Positions 1-7,221 of a DNA stretch of 13,694 nucleotides are shown here, in pieces. The stretch is taken from positions 1-13,694 of the forward strand of contig JAJXSZ010000042.1 of NCBI GenBank assembly GCA_021784255.1. The letters run 5' to 3'. Each line of letters starts with the position of its first letter. The first letter of the stretch is position 1. A program made the position numbers and the translations under genes. This stretch comes from Pseudomonadota bacterium (GTDB taxonomy: Bacteria; Pseudomonadota; Alphaproteobacteria; Acetobacterales; Acetobacteraceae). The notes beneath the pieces were generated by a model. It was not told where the DNA came from. It was given only the letters and a program-made list of their open reading frames with translations, and ran no database searches.

Positions 1-701
1 GTATCCTGCGGCCCCTTAACCTCGATGCCCAGCGGGTTGTTCGAGCCGGTCACGTGCAGCGCCGCCACATGCAGCGCCAGCACGGCGAACAGCACGAAAG
101 GCAGCAGGTAGTGCAGCGCGAAGAAGCGGTTGAGCGTCGGGTTGCCGACCGCGAAGCCGCCCCACAGCCAGGTCGTGATGTGGTTGCCCACCACCGGGAT
201 GGCCGAGAACAGGTTGGTGATGACGGTGGCGCCCCAGAACGACATCTGGCCCCACGGCAGCACGTAACCCATGAAGGCGGTGGCCATCATCAGCAGCAGG
301 ATGACGACGCCGAGGATCCACAGCAGTTCGCGCGGGTTCTTGTAGGAGCCGTAGTAGATGCCGCGGAAGATGTGCACATAGACCACGATGAAGAACATCG
401 TGGCGCCGTTGGCGTGGATATAGCGCAGCAGCCAGCCGTAGTTGACGTCGCGCATGATGCTCTGCACCGAGCCATAGGCCATGTGCGCGTTCGGCACATA
501 GTGCATGGCGAGCAGGACGCCCGTCGCCACCATCACGATCAACTGCACCGAGGCGATGGCGCCGAAGTTCCAGAAATAGTTGAAGTTCTTCGGCGTCGGG
601 AAGACCGCGTATTCCTTGTTCATCATGGTGAACAGGGGCAGTCGCGTGTCCACCCAGCGGATCACCGGGTTCTTGAATTCGGTCTTGTATAGGCCGGCCA
701 T
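1..701 (-). CDS. petB: Cytochrome b of the bc1 complex, 3' end cut by window edge
   Basis: This is the membrane cytochrome b of ubiquinol:cytochrome c oxidoreductase, which carries haems bL and bH and the two quinone sites. The first 233 residues are visible and the rest lies beyond the left edge. They include the haem-ligand pairs H96/H110 and H197/H211, each 14 residues apart as the family requires, and a GYVLPWGQMSFWGATVITN segment (145-163) that forms the conserved Qo-site region. Hydrophobic helices lie around 46-66, 98-113, 126-145 and 196-217. The ATG at 701 has a GGAG seven bases upstream (709-712). The gene is divergent from hemF. No Rieske gene precedes it: the gap to hemF is only 446 bases, too short for one, although petA-petB-petC is the usual alphaproteobacterial order. 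Identity is certain from sequence; operon membership downstream cannot be seen. Confidence 0.97.
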   Translation of the reverse strand, partial: MAGLYKTEFKNPVIRWVDTRLPLFTMMNKEYAVFPTPKNFNYFWNFGAIASVQLIVMVATGVLLAMHYVPNAHMAYGSVQSIMRDVNYGWLLRYIHANGATMFFIVVYVHIFRGIYYGSYKNPRELLWILGVVILLLMMATAFMGYVLPWGQMSFWGATVITNLFSAIPVVGNHITTWLWGGFAVGNPTLNRFFALHYLLPFVLFAVLALHVAALHVTGSNNPLGIEVKGPQD

Positions 702-1147
702 GTCGTTGCTCCGGAATGGGTTCGCTGGGCGGAAGGTCGGCCGCTCAGCCGCTCGTGATACGGGTGTGCGTGATACGGGTGTGCAGGTCGAAGGCGGGGT
801 GCGGCGCGGGCCGGTTCAGCGGGCCGGGCCATGCCCCGGCGGGGCGGGTGTGCCGTCGGGATCGGCGGTGCGGTGGCGGCAGGCGCCGGACCGCGCCCCA
901 CGCGGGTCTGGCTGGCGCTCGCGGAGATCCTCCTTCGGGCTCGCCGCAAAAGGGGGGGGAGGCCCCATCCATCGTCGCCGGCATCGTCGTTCCTCGCTTC
1001 CCCCCGAACGCCGCCGCTGGGCCGTCATCGGGGCAACGGCGGCACCGGCTGCCTTCTTAGGAGCCGATTCTACCGGCTGCAACATGGCTCCCGACCCGGC
1101 CGGCGAGGGGGGCTTCGCGCGCGCTCCGCCCGGGGCCAGAGTGCGTC
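702..1147. other. Divergent intergenic region between petB and hemF, no convincing gene
   Basis: These 446 bases must hold the promoters of both petB (leftward) and hemF (rightward). Short open frames occur on both strands, but their products are Arg/Pro/Gly-rich, match no family I recognise and look like GC-driven chance frames. Visible structure is limited to a perfect 15-base tandem repeat (755-784), an eight-G run (952-959), a 9-base direct repeat ACCGGCTGC at 1044-1052 and 1072-1080, and a 6-base inverted repeat GGAGCC/GGCTCC at 1060-1065 and 1086-1091. I see no clear FNR-type box or sigma-70 -35/-10 pair. Confidence 0.6.
755..784. repeat. Perfect 15-bp tandem duplication in the petB leader
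   Basis: GTGATACGGGTGTGC occurs twice head to tail (755-769 and 770-784) with no mismatch. It lies 54-83 bases upstream of the petB start codon, so it falls in the promoter or 5' leader of that gene. It could be a recent slippage duplication or a pair of direct-repeat regulator sites; the sequence alone does not decide. Confidence 0.9.
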
Positions 1148-2035
1148 ATGCAGGACGCTTCAGCCACGCCCCTCGCCGCTCCGCCGCATGCTGCGCTTCG
1201 CCCCCGGGTGCAGGCTTGGTTCGAGGCGCTGCGAGACCGCATTTGCGCCGAATTCGAGGCGATCGAGGCCGAGTCGGGCGCGTCCGCGCGCTTCGTCAGC
1301 ACTGCCTGGGACCGTGCTTGCGATCCGGGCGGCAGCCCGGGCGGCGGCGGCGTCATGAGCCTGATGCGCGGGCAGGTGTTCGAGAAGGTGGGGGTGAACG
1401 TCTCCACGGTTGCCGGGGAACTGAGCGAGAGCTTCCGGGCCAACATCCCCGGCGCCGCCGAGGACCCCCGATTCTGGGCCTCGGGCATCTCGCTGGTCGC
1501 GCACATGGCAAACCCGCGCGTGCCTGCGGTGCACTTCAACACCCGCATGCTGCTGACCACTCGCGGCTGGTTCGGGGGCGGCGGCGACCTCACCCCGATG
1601 CGCCTCGACGCGCCCGAGGCGGTGGCCGACGCCGCCGATTTCCATGCCGCCCTGCGCGGCGCCTGCGACCGCCACGACCCCGGTTACTACCCTCGCTTCA
1701 AGGCATGGTGCGATCGCTACTTCTACCTGCCGCACCGGGGCGAGCCGCGTGGCGCCGGCGGGATCTTCTTCGATAATCTCGACTCGGGCGATGCGCTGCG
1801 CGATTTCGCCTTCGTCCGCGACGTCGGCGAGGCGTTCCTCGCCGCCTACCCCGCGATCGTCCGGCGCCGCTGCCGGGAGCCCTGGACCGAGGCGGAGCGC
1901 ACGCACCAGTTGCTCCGCCGCGGGCGCTACGTCGAGTTCAACCTGCTCTACGACCGTGGCACGCTGTTCGGCCTCAGGACCGGCGGCAATGTCGAGGCGA
2001 TCCTGATGAGCATGCCGCCGGAGGTGCGCTGGTAG
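1148..2035 (+). CDS. hemF: Oxygen-dependent coproporphyrinogen III oxidase
   Basis: HemF carries out the O2-dependent decarboxylation of two propionates of coproporphyrinogen III to give protoporphyrinogen IX in the cytoplasm. The 295-residue product has normal family length. It shows the conserved blocks FEKVGVNVSTVAGE (78-91), GISLVAHMANPRVPAVHFNTR (113-133), WFGGGGDLTP (141-150), YYPRFKAWCDRYFYLPHR (180-197), GAGGIFFDNL (202-211) and the C-terminal segment at 261-295. H119, H129, H166 and H196 match in spacing the E. coli metal/active-site histidines 96, 106, 145 and 175, and S115 matches substrate-binding S92. The ATG at 1148 is preceded by only a weak Shine-Dalgarno sequence, but family alignment supports it. 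The gene is divergent from petB, so haem supply sits beside a haem-requiring enzyme; co-regulation is plausible but unproven. Confidence 0.97.
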   Translation: MQDASATPLAAPPHAALRPRVQAWFEALRDRICAEFEAIEAESGASARFVSTAWDRACDPGGSPGGGGVMSLMRGQVFEKVGVNVSTVAGELSESFRANIPGAAEDPRFWASGISLVAHMANPRVPAVHFNTRMLLTTRGWFGGGGDLTPMRLDAPEAVADAADFHAALRGACDRHDPGYYPRFKAWCDRYFYLPHRGEPRGAGGIFFDNLDSGDALRDFAFVRDVGEAFLAAYPAIVRRRCREPWTEAERTHQLLRRGRYVEFNLLYDRGTLFGLRTGGNVEAILMSMPPEVRW

Positions 2036-2113
2036 CTCGGCAGGCCCGCGCCTGGCGCATGCCTCACCACCGTCCGCCGCGCCGGCATCGTTCGCGGTCG
2101 CCTCGCCGCGCCG

Positions 2114-2692
2114 TCAGGCCTCGCCTTCGGCGAGCAGCATGACCAGGCCGGAGAGCACCAGGCTCGCCCCCGCCAGGGCCAGGCCCAGCGCCAGTGTGGC
2201 GCGATCGCCCGGTGGCGCGACAGCGATCTGCGCGGCCAGCGTCCGCCCGCCCAGCACCAGCACCGCGCCGGCGGTGCCGAGCGCCCGCGCGAAGCCCGCG
2301 ACGCAGGCGCGCGCGAGTGCCGTGCGGCAGGCGCCCGCCAGGAGCCAGCCCCGGTGCACGACGCCGATCCCGGTGAGGTACAGCGCCTGGCCGTAGGCAC
2401 CGCGAGACCGTGCCAGTGCCCGCGCCGCGAGGGCTGCCACCAGCGGGGTCGCCAGCATCGCCTGGGCGGCTGCCAGCACGAGCAGCCCGGGCGGGCGCGC
2501 CGGCGCCGCCACGCCGAGCACCAGCAGGCCGATCACCACGCTCGGCATGCCGCGCCAGGCTTCGACCGCCGAGAGCAGCAGCCCGCGCCCGGGGAACCGG
2601 GCCAGGCCCAGGGGGATCGCGAGCAGGAAGCCGAGCACGGTCGCGAGCCCGCCGCCCAGTCCCGCCACGATCAGGGTGATGCTGTCCACCAT
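2114..2692 (-). CDS. TupB-like (tungstate/molybdate type) ABC transporter permease
   Basis: This is a small inner-membrane permease of the binding-protein-dependent type. Its 192 residues are mostly hydrophobic, with predicted helices near 7-29, 50-63, 69-90, 115-147 and 165-187. The pattern resembles TupB-type permeases: a PLGLARFPGR segment (27-36), RGMPSVVIGLLVLGV (47-61), and ARALGTAGAVLVLGG (135-149), which matches the conserved 'ISEVGAVMIVGGN' stretch of tungstate permeases. It is shorter than the usual 220-235 residues, mainly at the N-terminus. The ATG at 2692 lies 13 bases after a purine-rich GGAGGGAG-like sequence (2706-2715), so the start is acceptable but not ideally spaced. It follows the MsbA-like gene by 55 bases on the same strand. 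No TupA binding protein or TupC ATPase is present, so substrate assignment is tentative and the partners must lie elsewhere or be lost. Confidence 0.75.
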   Translation of the reverse strand: MVDSITLIVAGLGGGLATVLGFLLAIPLGLARFPGRGLLLSAVEAWRGMPSVVIGLLVLGVAAPARPPGLLVLAAAQAMLATPLVAALAARALARSRGAYGQALYLTGIGVVHRGWLLAGACRTALARACVAGFARALGTAGAVLVLGGRTLAAQIAVAPPGDRATLALGLALAGASLVLSGLVMLLAEGEA

Positions 2693-2747
2693 CGCCGCGT
2701 CGCCGCTCCCTCCTGCGCCTGAGCCCCTGCCCGCGCCTGTGCCTTAC

Positions 2748-4517
2748 CTATGCCAGCAGGGCCTGGCTGCGCACCAGACGCGCGTAGAGGCCCTCCTGCT
2801 GCATCAGTGCTGCATGCGTGCCCGCTTCCACCGCCCGGCCGGCCGCCATCGCGACCACCAGGTCGGCGTCTCGTACCGTCGACAGCCGGTGCGCCACCAC
2901 GATCGTGGTGCGCCCGGCGCGCAGCCGGCCCAGCGCAGCCTGAACCAGTGCCTCGCTCTCGGTGTCGAGGGCGCTGGTCGCCTCGTCGAGCAGCAGCACG
3001 CGCGGGTTGCGCAGCAGCGCGCGGGCCAGCGCGACGCGCTGGCGCTGCCCGCCGGAAAGCCGCTGCCCCCCTGGTCCGACACGGGTGCCGAACCCTTCCG
3101 GCAGGGTGGCGATGAACCCGCCTGCCGCCGCCGCCGCCGCCGTCTCGACCTCCGCTTGCGTCGCGCCCGGCCGGCCCATGGCGATGTTGGCGGCGATGCT
3201 GTCGTCAAACAGCAGCGAATCCTGCCCGACATAGGCGATCGCGTCGCGCAGGCTCGCCAGTGTCACGTCGCGCACATCCGCGCCATCGAGCCGCACCGCG
3301 CCCCCCGTTGCCTCGATCAGCCGCGGCAGCAGGGCCAGCGCCGTCGACTTGCCGCCGCCCGAAGGCCCGACCAGCGCCACCATCTTTCCCGGCTCGGCGC
3401 GGAAGGAGAGCCCGTCGAGCGCTCCTCTCCCGTCCGGATAGGTGAAGCGGACGTCCTCGAACACCACCTCGCCAGGCCCGGACCGCAGCGCCTTGGCACC
3501 CGGACGGTCGGCGATCCCCGGCTTCTCGTCGATCACCGCGAAGATGCGCGCGAGCCCCGCCGCCCCCTCCTGGACCGCCGCGTTGAGGCTGCCCAGCGCC
3601 CGGATCGGCCGTGCCGCCAGCAGCAGGGCGGTGACGAAGCCGGTGAAGTTGCCGAGTCCCGAGGCGCCGGTCGCCGAGCGCCAGCCGGCAAATCCGATCA
3701 CCGCGGCGACCGCCGCACCGCCCAGCACCTCCAGCATCGGGTCCAGCACCGCGCGGGTGCGGATCATGCGCATCAGGTTGCGCTGCAAGGTCGCGAACGT
3801 GTCGCGGGCCCGCGCGACTTCCGTCGCCTCGAGCCGGTAGGCCCGCACCGTGCGTGCCTGGGCAAAGCTTTCCGTCAGCATCGCCGAGGCGTCGCCCACG
3901 CTGGCCTGCATCCGGCCCGAGGCGTTGCGGATGCGCTTGCCCACGCGCTGGATCGGCAGGGCGGCGAGCGGGTAGAGCAGGGCCGCGATCAGGCACAGCG
4001 TCCAGTCCATCCACAGCATCGAGGCGATCAGGGCGACCAGCGTCACGGCGTCGCCGGCGCCGGAGACCGCGCGCACCGCGGCGTCGCGGATGGTGTTGGC
4101 GTCGGTGGTGAAGCGCGCCGCGAGCTGCGCCGGCGCTTCGCGCTCGATGCGGTGCAGGTCGGCGCGCACCAGATGCCCGAACATTCCCTCCTGCAGGCCG
4201 CGCACCACCGAGAGCACCAGCGACTGCACCGCGATGGACTGGAAATACTGTGCCAGGGCCTTGATCGTGGTGACGGCGACGACCAGCACCGGCACCTGGT
4301 AGAGGATGCGCGGGTCGCGCTTGTCGAACAGGTCGAAGGCGTGGCGGATCACCAGCGGATAGGCGCCCTGCGCCAGCGCCAGTAGCAGGGTCAGCGCCGC
4401 GACGCTGACGACCAGCCGCTGGTGCGGCCAGACCTGCTCGCGGAGCAGCCGGCGCACCAGCCCGCGCGCCTCGGGGCGCGCCTCGGTGGCGGGCGGTTCT
4501 GACTGCGCGGCGTCCAT
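2748..4517 (-). CDS. MsbA-like ABC exporter (fused permease and ATPase)
   Basis: This is a 589-residue half-transporter of the type I exporter fold that works as a homodimer in the inner membrane. The likely cargo is lipid A-core or another lipid, as in MsbA. The six-helix domain spans about 35-310. The ATPase domain (350-589) has every catalytic motif intact: Walker A GPSGGGKST (384-392), Q-loop Q432, signature LSGGQ (487-491), Walker B VLLLDE (507-512), D-loop SALD (515-518) and H-loop H543. Length and architecture fit MsbA, but multidrug exporters of the same family look alike, and no lpxK or waaA gene lies beside it to settle the substrate. The ATG at 4517 has an AGGG a few bases upstream. 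The small permease gene follows 55 bases downstream on the same strand, so the two may be cotranscribed although they do not belong to one transporter. Confidence 0.9.
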   Translation of the reverse strand: MDAAQSEPPATEARPEARGLVRRLLREQVWPHQRLVVSVAALTLLLALAQGAYPLVIRHAFDLFDKRDPRILYQVPVLVVAVTTIKALAQYFQSIAVQSLVLSVVRGLQEGMFGHLVRADLHRIEREAPAQLAARFTTDANTIRDAAVRAVSGAGDAVTLVALIASMLWMDWTLCLIAALLYPLAALPIQRVGKRIRNASGRMQASVGDASAMLTESFAQARTVRAYRLEATEVARARDTFATLQRNLMRMIRTRAVLDPMLEVLGGAAVAAVIGFAGWRSATGASGLGNFTGFVTALLLAARPIRALGSLNAAVQEGAAGLARIFAVIDEKPGIADRPGAKALRSGPGEVVFEDVRFTYPDGRGALDGLSFRAEPGKMVALVGPSGGGKSTALALLPRLIEATGGAVRLDGADVRDVTLASLRDAIAYVGQDSLLFDDSIAANIAMGRPGATQAEVETAAAAAAGGFIATLPEGFGTRVGPGGQRLSGGQRQRVALARALLRNPRVLLLDEATSALDTESEALVQAALGRLRAGRTTIVVAHRLSTVRDADLVVAMAAGRAVEAGTHAALMQQEGLYARLVRSQALLA

Positions 4518-4604
4518 CGCGGCCCTGTAGCAGCGCCGCTGCTGCGCGTCACGGCGCGGCCGTCATGGGTGCCGCAGCGATGGCGGCGCCGCGGACGCGC
4601 GGCG

Positions 4605-4638
4605 CCCGATCTCAGGTGGACCCCGATTTCAGGTGGAC
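4605..4638. repeat. 17-bp tandem duplication at the 3' end of the NimA-like gene
   Basis: CCCGATCTCAGGTGGAC (4605-4621) is followed directly by CCCGATTTCAGGTGGAC (4622-4638), with one mismatch. The right copy contains the TGA stop (minus strand, 4629-4631) and last codons of the NimA-like gene; the left copy lies just beyond it. The arrangement looks like a short duplication that leaves the reading frame unharmed. Confidence 0.88.
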
Positions 4639-5390
4639 GTCATCTCGCCGGGTGCCTGCGCATACGCCCGGTAGGCTTCGAGGAAGATCTCGTCCATCCG
4701 CCGCCCGGCGACGTAGCCCTTCATGCCGCGCGGCTTCCTGACCCCCGGCATCTGCCGCGGACATTCCTCGATCCTGCCCAGCACCGTTCGCACCGGCAGC
4801 AGCGCCGTCCAGGCCGGCACCGCGTAGTCGTCCTCCTCGTCGTGCACCCCGACATCCCGGATCTTGGCCGAAGCCTGCTCGATGGGCATGCCGATGAAGC
4901 TCGTGGCTTTGATTTCCTGCTTCGTCGGCGGGCGCATCAGGCCGGCGCGACCGGGGAAGAAGCGGTCGAGGAAGCGGTCCATCAGCCGCAGCTTCTCGGC
5001 CGCGTCGTCGATCAGCTGCGCGGTGCCGAACGCCATCACCGAGCGGTAGTTGACCGAATGGTTGAACCCGCACCGCGCCAGCACGATCGCGTCCATGTGC
5101 GTGACCGTCAGGCACACCGCCAGCCCCCGCCCGTCATTGCCCTGGCCCTGGTTGCGGATCATCCGGCTCGCGGCCGAGCCGTGCCAGTAGAGCGTGTCGC
5201 CGTCGCGCCAGAACGCGGTCGGCGTGCAGTAGGGCTGTCCGTCGATGACGTAGGCGATATGGCACACCAGCGCACGGTCGAGGATGTCGTAGACCGTCGC
5301 CTTGTCGTAGTGCCCGCGCATCGGCCGGCGGACGACGCGGTTGCGCCGGGTGAGGGGGAAAGACTCGGCGCTCTTGCTCATCTGGGGCAT
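4629..5390 (-). CDS. NimA-like pyridoxamine 5'-phosphate oxidase family flavin-binding protein
   Basis: This is a 253-residue split-barrel protein of the PNPOx-like superfamily, closest in pattern to NimA/nitroimidazole-reductase-type proteins that bind FMN in the cytoplasm. Typical features are RGHYDKATVYDILDRALVCHIAY (25-47), DGQPYCTPTAFWRDGDTLYWHGS (50-72), with H70 in the HGSA position important in Nim proteins, and NYRSVMAFG (114-122). Further ones are KATSFIGMPIEQASAK (161-176) and an acidic DEEDDYAVPAWTALLPV stretch (184-200). About 50 residues follow the core. True PNPOx function is unlikely because the substrate-binding tail of PdxH is absent. The physiological substrate is unknown; many such genes exist in organisms never exposed to nitroimidazoles. 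Start could be the ATG at 5390 or the one at 5381; neither has a strong ribosome site. It is divergent from the glycosyltransferase gene. Confidence 0.85.
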   Translation of the reverse strand: MPQMSKSAESFPLTRRNRVVRRPMRGHYDKATVYDILDRALVCHIAYVIDGQPYCTPTAFWRDGDTLYWHGSAASRMIRNQGQGNDGRGLAVCLTVTHMDAIVLARCGFNHSVNYRSVMAFGTAQLIDDAAEKLRLMDRFLDRFFPGRAGLMRPPTKQEIKATSFIGMPIEQASAKIRDVGVHDEEDDYAVPAWTALLPVRTVLGRIEECPRQMPGVRKPRGMKGYVAGRRMDEIFLEAYRAYAQAPGEMTST

Positions 5391-5529
5391 CCCTGGCTTC
5401 TCGGCGCATGGAACGTGAAGCGGTCTGGCGCGGAAGGTCCGTTCGGCCGCATCGCGTCATACCAATGTGCCGGTGCCGTGGCGCCGGTCGGGGCTGGCCG
5501 CGCGGCCGCGCACCCGCTAGCCCTGCGCC

Positions 5530-6471
5530 ATGCAACGCATCGGCGTTTATGTCGGGCTCGATCTGGTGGGCGACGGGCTGATCAAGCTGCCCTTCGTGCG
5601 GGCGTTGCGCCGTGCCTTTCCCGCCGCCGAGCTGATCTGGATCGCCGGCGAGGGCCGCAGCGCCTACGCCGGCGCGCTGGCGCCGCTGATGCCCGCTCTG
5701 CTCGACCGCGTGCTGGAGCAGTCCGGCACCGGCGCCGGGCTGCGCCGCGCCCTCGGCCCGCGCCTCGACCTGCTGATCGACACCCAGGCGCATGTCGGCA
5801 CCACGCTGGCCCTGCGCCTGCTGCGCCCGCGCCGCTTCGTTACCGCGGCGGCTGGTTACTGGCTTTCGGATCGCCGGCCGCAGGCCGCGCGCCCGCGTCG
5901 GGTCGTGGAGCGTCTGCTGCTCCTGCTCGAACTCGCGACCGGACGCGAGCCGGACGCGTCGGGCGCCGTCGAGCCGCCTGCCTCGGCCTCGGCCCAGGCC
6001 GCGGCCCTGCTGCCGGGTGAGGCGCGCCGCATCGCCCTGGTCCTGGGTGCCGGCGGCCGCCACAAGGCCTGGCCGCTGGCGCGCCATATCGAGCTTGCGC
6101 GTGCACTGGTGGCGCGCGGCATCGAGCCCGTCGCCATCGCCGGCCCGGCCGAGGCGGACCTCGTCGGCGCATTCCGCGACGCGGTGCCCGAGGCAGCGAT
6201 GCCGCTGCAGCAGGTTCCGCCCGCCGGCCCGGAGCTGACCATCGCGCTCGCCGCCCGCTGCGCGGCGGGCGTGGCCGGCGATTGCGGCGGCGGTCACATG
6301 CTTGCTGCCGCCGACATCGCGCTGGTGTCGCTGTTCGGGCCCACGGACCCGGCGAAATTCGCCCCCTGGTGCGCTCGCGGCACCATCGTCCGGGCGCAGG
6401 ACCACGGCGGCGAGGCGATGGGGGCGATCCCGCTCGCGGCGGTTCTGGCGGCGCTTATTCCTTGCGCTTGA
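5530..6471 (+). CDS. Family 9 glycosyltransferase (heptosyltransferase-like)
   Basis: This is a 313-residue GT-B enzyme of glycosyltransferase family 9, the family of LPS heptosyltransferases WaaC/WaaF/WaaQ. It probably adds a sugar to LPS core or another surface glycan at the cytoplasmic face. Visible motifs are GDGLIKLPFVRALRRAFP (14-31), equivalent to the N-terminal 'GD.i...P....L....P' block, then GAGGRHKAWPL (173-183), the conserved K-WP nucleotide-sugar loop, and DCGGGHMLAAAD (251-262) leading into LFGPTDP (268-274), the family hallmark. An in-frame TAG at 5518-5520 forces the start downstream, so the ATG at 5530 is the only good choice although its ribosome site is weak. Its last 17 bases overlap the 3' end of ydfG on the other strand. 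Donor and acceptor cannot be read from the sequence, and no other LPS-core gene is adjacent. Confidence 0.88.
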   Translation: MQRIGVYVGLDLVGDGLIKLPFVRALRRAFPAAELIWIAGEGRSAYAGALAPLMPALLDRVLEQSGTGAGLRRALGPRLDLLIDTQAHVGTTLALRLLRPRRFVTAAAGYWLSDRRPQAARPRRVVERLLLLLELATGREPDASGAVEPPASASAQAAALLPGEARRIALVLGAGGRHKAWPLARHIELARALVARGIEPVAIAGPAEADLVGAFRDAVPEAAMPLQQVPPAGPELTIALAARCAAGVAGDCGGGHMLAAADIALVSLFGPTDPAKFAPWCARGTIVRAQDHGGEAMGAIPLAAVLAALIPCA

Positions 6472-7207
6472 TCGCCAGCGGCCCACTGGCCTGGCAGGTC
6501 GGCATCATCTCCAGCCGGTTGATGTTCACATGGGCCGGCAGGTTCACCACCCATGCCGCCGCCTCGGCGATGTCCTCGGGCGTCAGCGGCGTCGTCCCGG
6601 CATAGACGGATGTCGCCCGCGCCGCGTCGCCGAACCGCACGGCACTGAACTCGGTGCCCCCGACCAGCCCCGGCTCCAGGTCCGTCACCCGCACATTGGT
6701 GCCGACCAGGTCGGCGCGCAGGTTGAGGCTGAACTGGGTCACGAACGCCTTCGACGCACCGTAGATGTGGCCGCCCGGATAGGGATAGATCGCGGCGGTG
6801 CTGGACAGGTTCACGATATGCCCGCGGTTGCGCTCCACCATTCCCGGCAGCAGCGCGTGCGTCATGCGCATCAGCCCCGCGACGTTGGTCGCGACCATCG
6901 TCTCCCAGTCGGAGAGCCTGGCCCGGTAGGACGGGTCTAGCCCGAGCGCGAGGCCGGCATTGTTCACCAGCACATCGACGTCGCGCCAGCCCGCGGGCAG
7001 CGCTGCGGGCAGGGCGGCCACCGCGCCGGCATCCGTGACATCGAGCGGCAGGGGCAGCAGTGCCGGGCCGAGCTCGGCCGCGAGATCGCGCAGACGCTCC
7101 GCTCGCCTGGCCGCGGCGATCACCCGATGCCCGTCGCGCACGAAGCGTCGCGCGATCGCGTTTCCGAAGCCGGCCGAAGCCCCCGTCACCAACACCGTCA
7201 GCGTCAT
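6455..7207 (-). CDS. ydfG: YdfG-type NADP-dependent 3-hydroxy acid dehydrogenase / malonic semialdehyde reductase (SDR)
   Basis: This is a 250-residue classical short-chain dehydrogenase close to E. coli YdfG, which oxidises L-serine, L-allo-threonine and 3-hydroxy acids and reduces malonic semialdehyde with NADP(H). The nucleotide loop TGASAGFG (8-15), R34/R35 after the second strand (NADP preference), NNAGLALGL (82-90), catalytic S136, Y149 and K153 (Y-x3-K), and the family-specific EPGLVGGTEFS (178-188) and LPAHVNINRLEMMP (223-236) are all present. The frame is open upstream to 7291, but the ATG at 7207 is chosen because it matches YdfG and has GGGAG seven bases upstream (7215-7219). A strong hairpin (7222-7281) ends just before that ribosome site. 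The gene overlaps the 3' end of the convergent glycosyltransferase gene by 17 bases. It lies 137 bases downstream of the EEP-family gene on the same strand. Confidence 0.95.
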   Translation of the reverse strand: MTLTVLVTGASAGFGNAIARRFVRDGHRVIAAARRAERLRDLAAELGPALLPLPLDVTDAGAVAALPAALPAGWRDVDVLVNNAGLALGLDPSYRARLSDWETMVATNVAGLMRMTHALLPGMVERNRGHIVNLSSTAAIYPYPGGHIYGASKAFVTQFSLNLRADLVGTNVRVTDLEPGLVGGTEFSAVRFGDAARATSVYAGTTPLTPEDIAEAAAWVVNLPAHVNINRLEMMPTCQASGPLAIKRKE

Positions 7208-7214
7208 TCTTGTT

Positions 7215-7219
7215 CTCCC
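7215..7219 (-). promoter_or_regulatory. Ribosome binding site that fixes the ydfG start
   Basis: GGGAG on the minus strand sits seven bases before the ATG at 7207. It supports this start over the in-frame ATG 28 codons upstream, whose N-terminus would be unlike YdfG and would run through the hairpin. Confidence 0.8.
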
Positions 7220-7221
7220 TT

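Noticed and set aside
745..984. A 79-codon minus-strand frame directly upstream of petB, considered as a remnant of a Rieske gene
   Set aside because: It has no CTHLGC or CPCHGS motif and no membrane anchor, and its composition is typical of chance GC-rich frames.
580..1776. A 398-codon plus-strand open frame crossing petB, the intergenic region and hemF
   Set aside because: It overlaps two firmly identified genes in other frames, and its product is low-complexity Arg/Ala/Gly.
2036..2113. Possible terminator between the convergent hemF and permease genes
   Set aside because: Only short imperfect GC-rich pairings are visible and there is no T-run in either direction.
2547..4385. A 612-codon plus-strand open frame opposite the ABC exporter
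   Set aside because: It is the antisense of an exporter with all catalytic motifs; the translated sequence is Arg/Gln/His-rich and matches nothing.
5496..5507. Perfect 12-bp palindrome GGCCGCGCGGCC between the NimA-like and glycosyltransferase genes
   Set aside because: Short GC-only palindromes are expected often at this base composition, and no spacing or second copy supports an operator.
5134..6486. A 450-codon minus-strand open frame across the glycosyltransferase gene
   Set aside because: It runs antisense through the GT9 gene and then out of frame through the NimA-like gene; both of those have family motifs, this frame has none.
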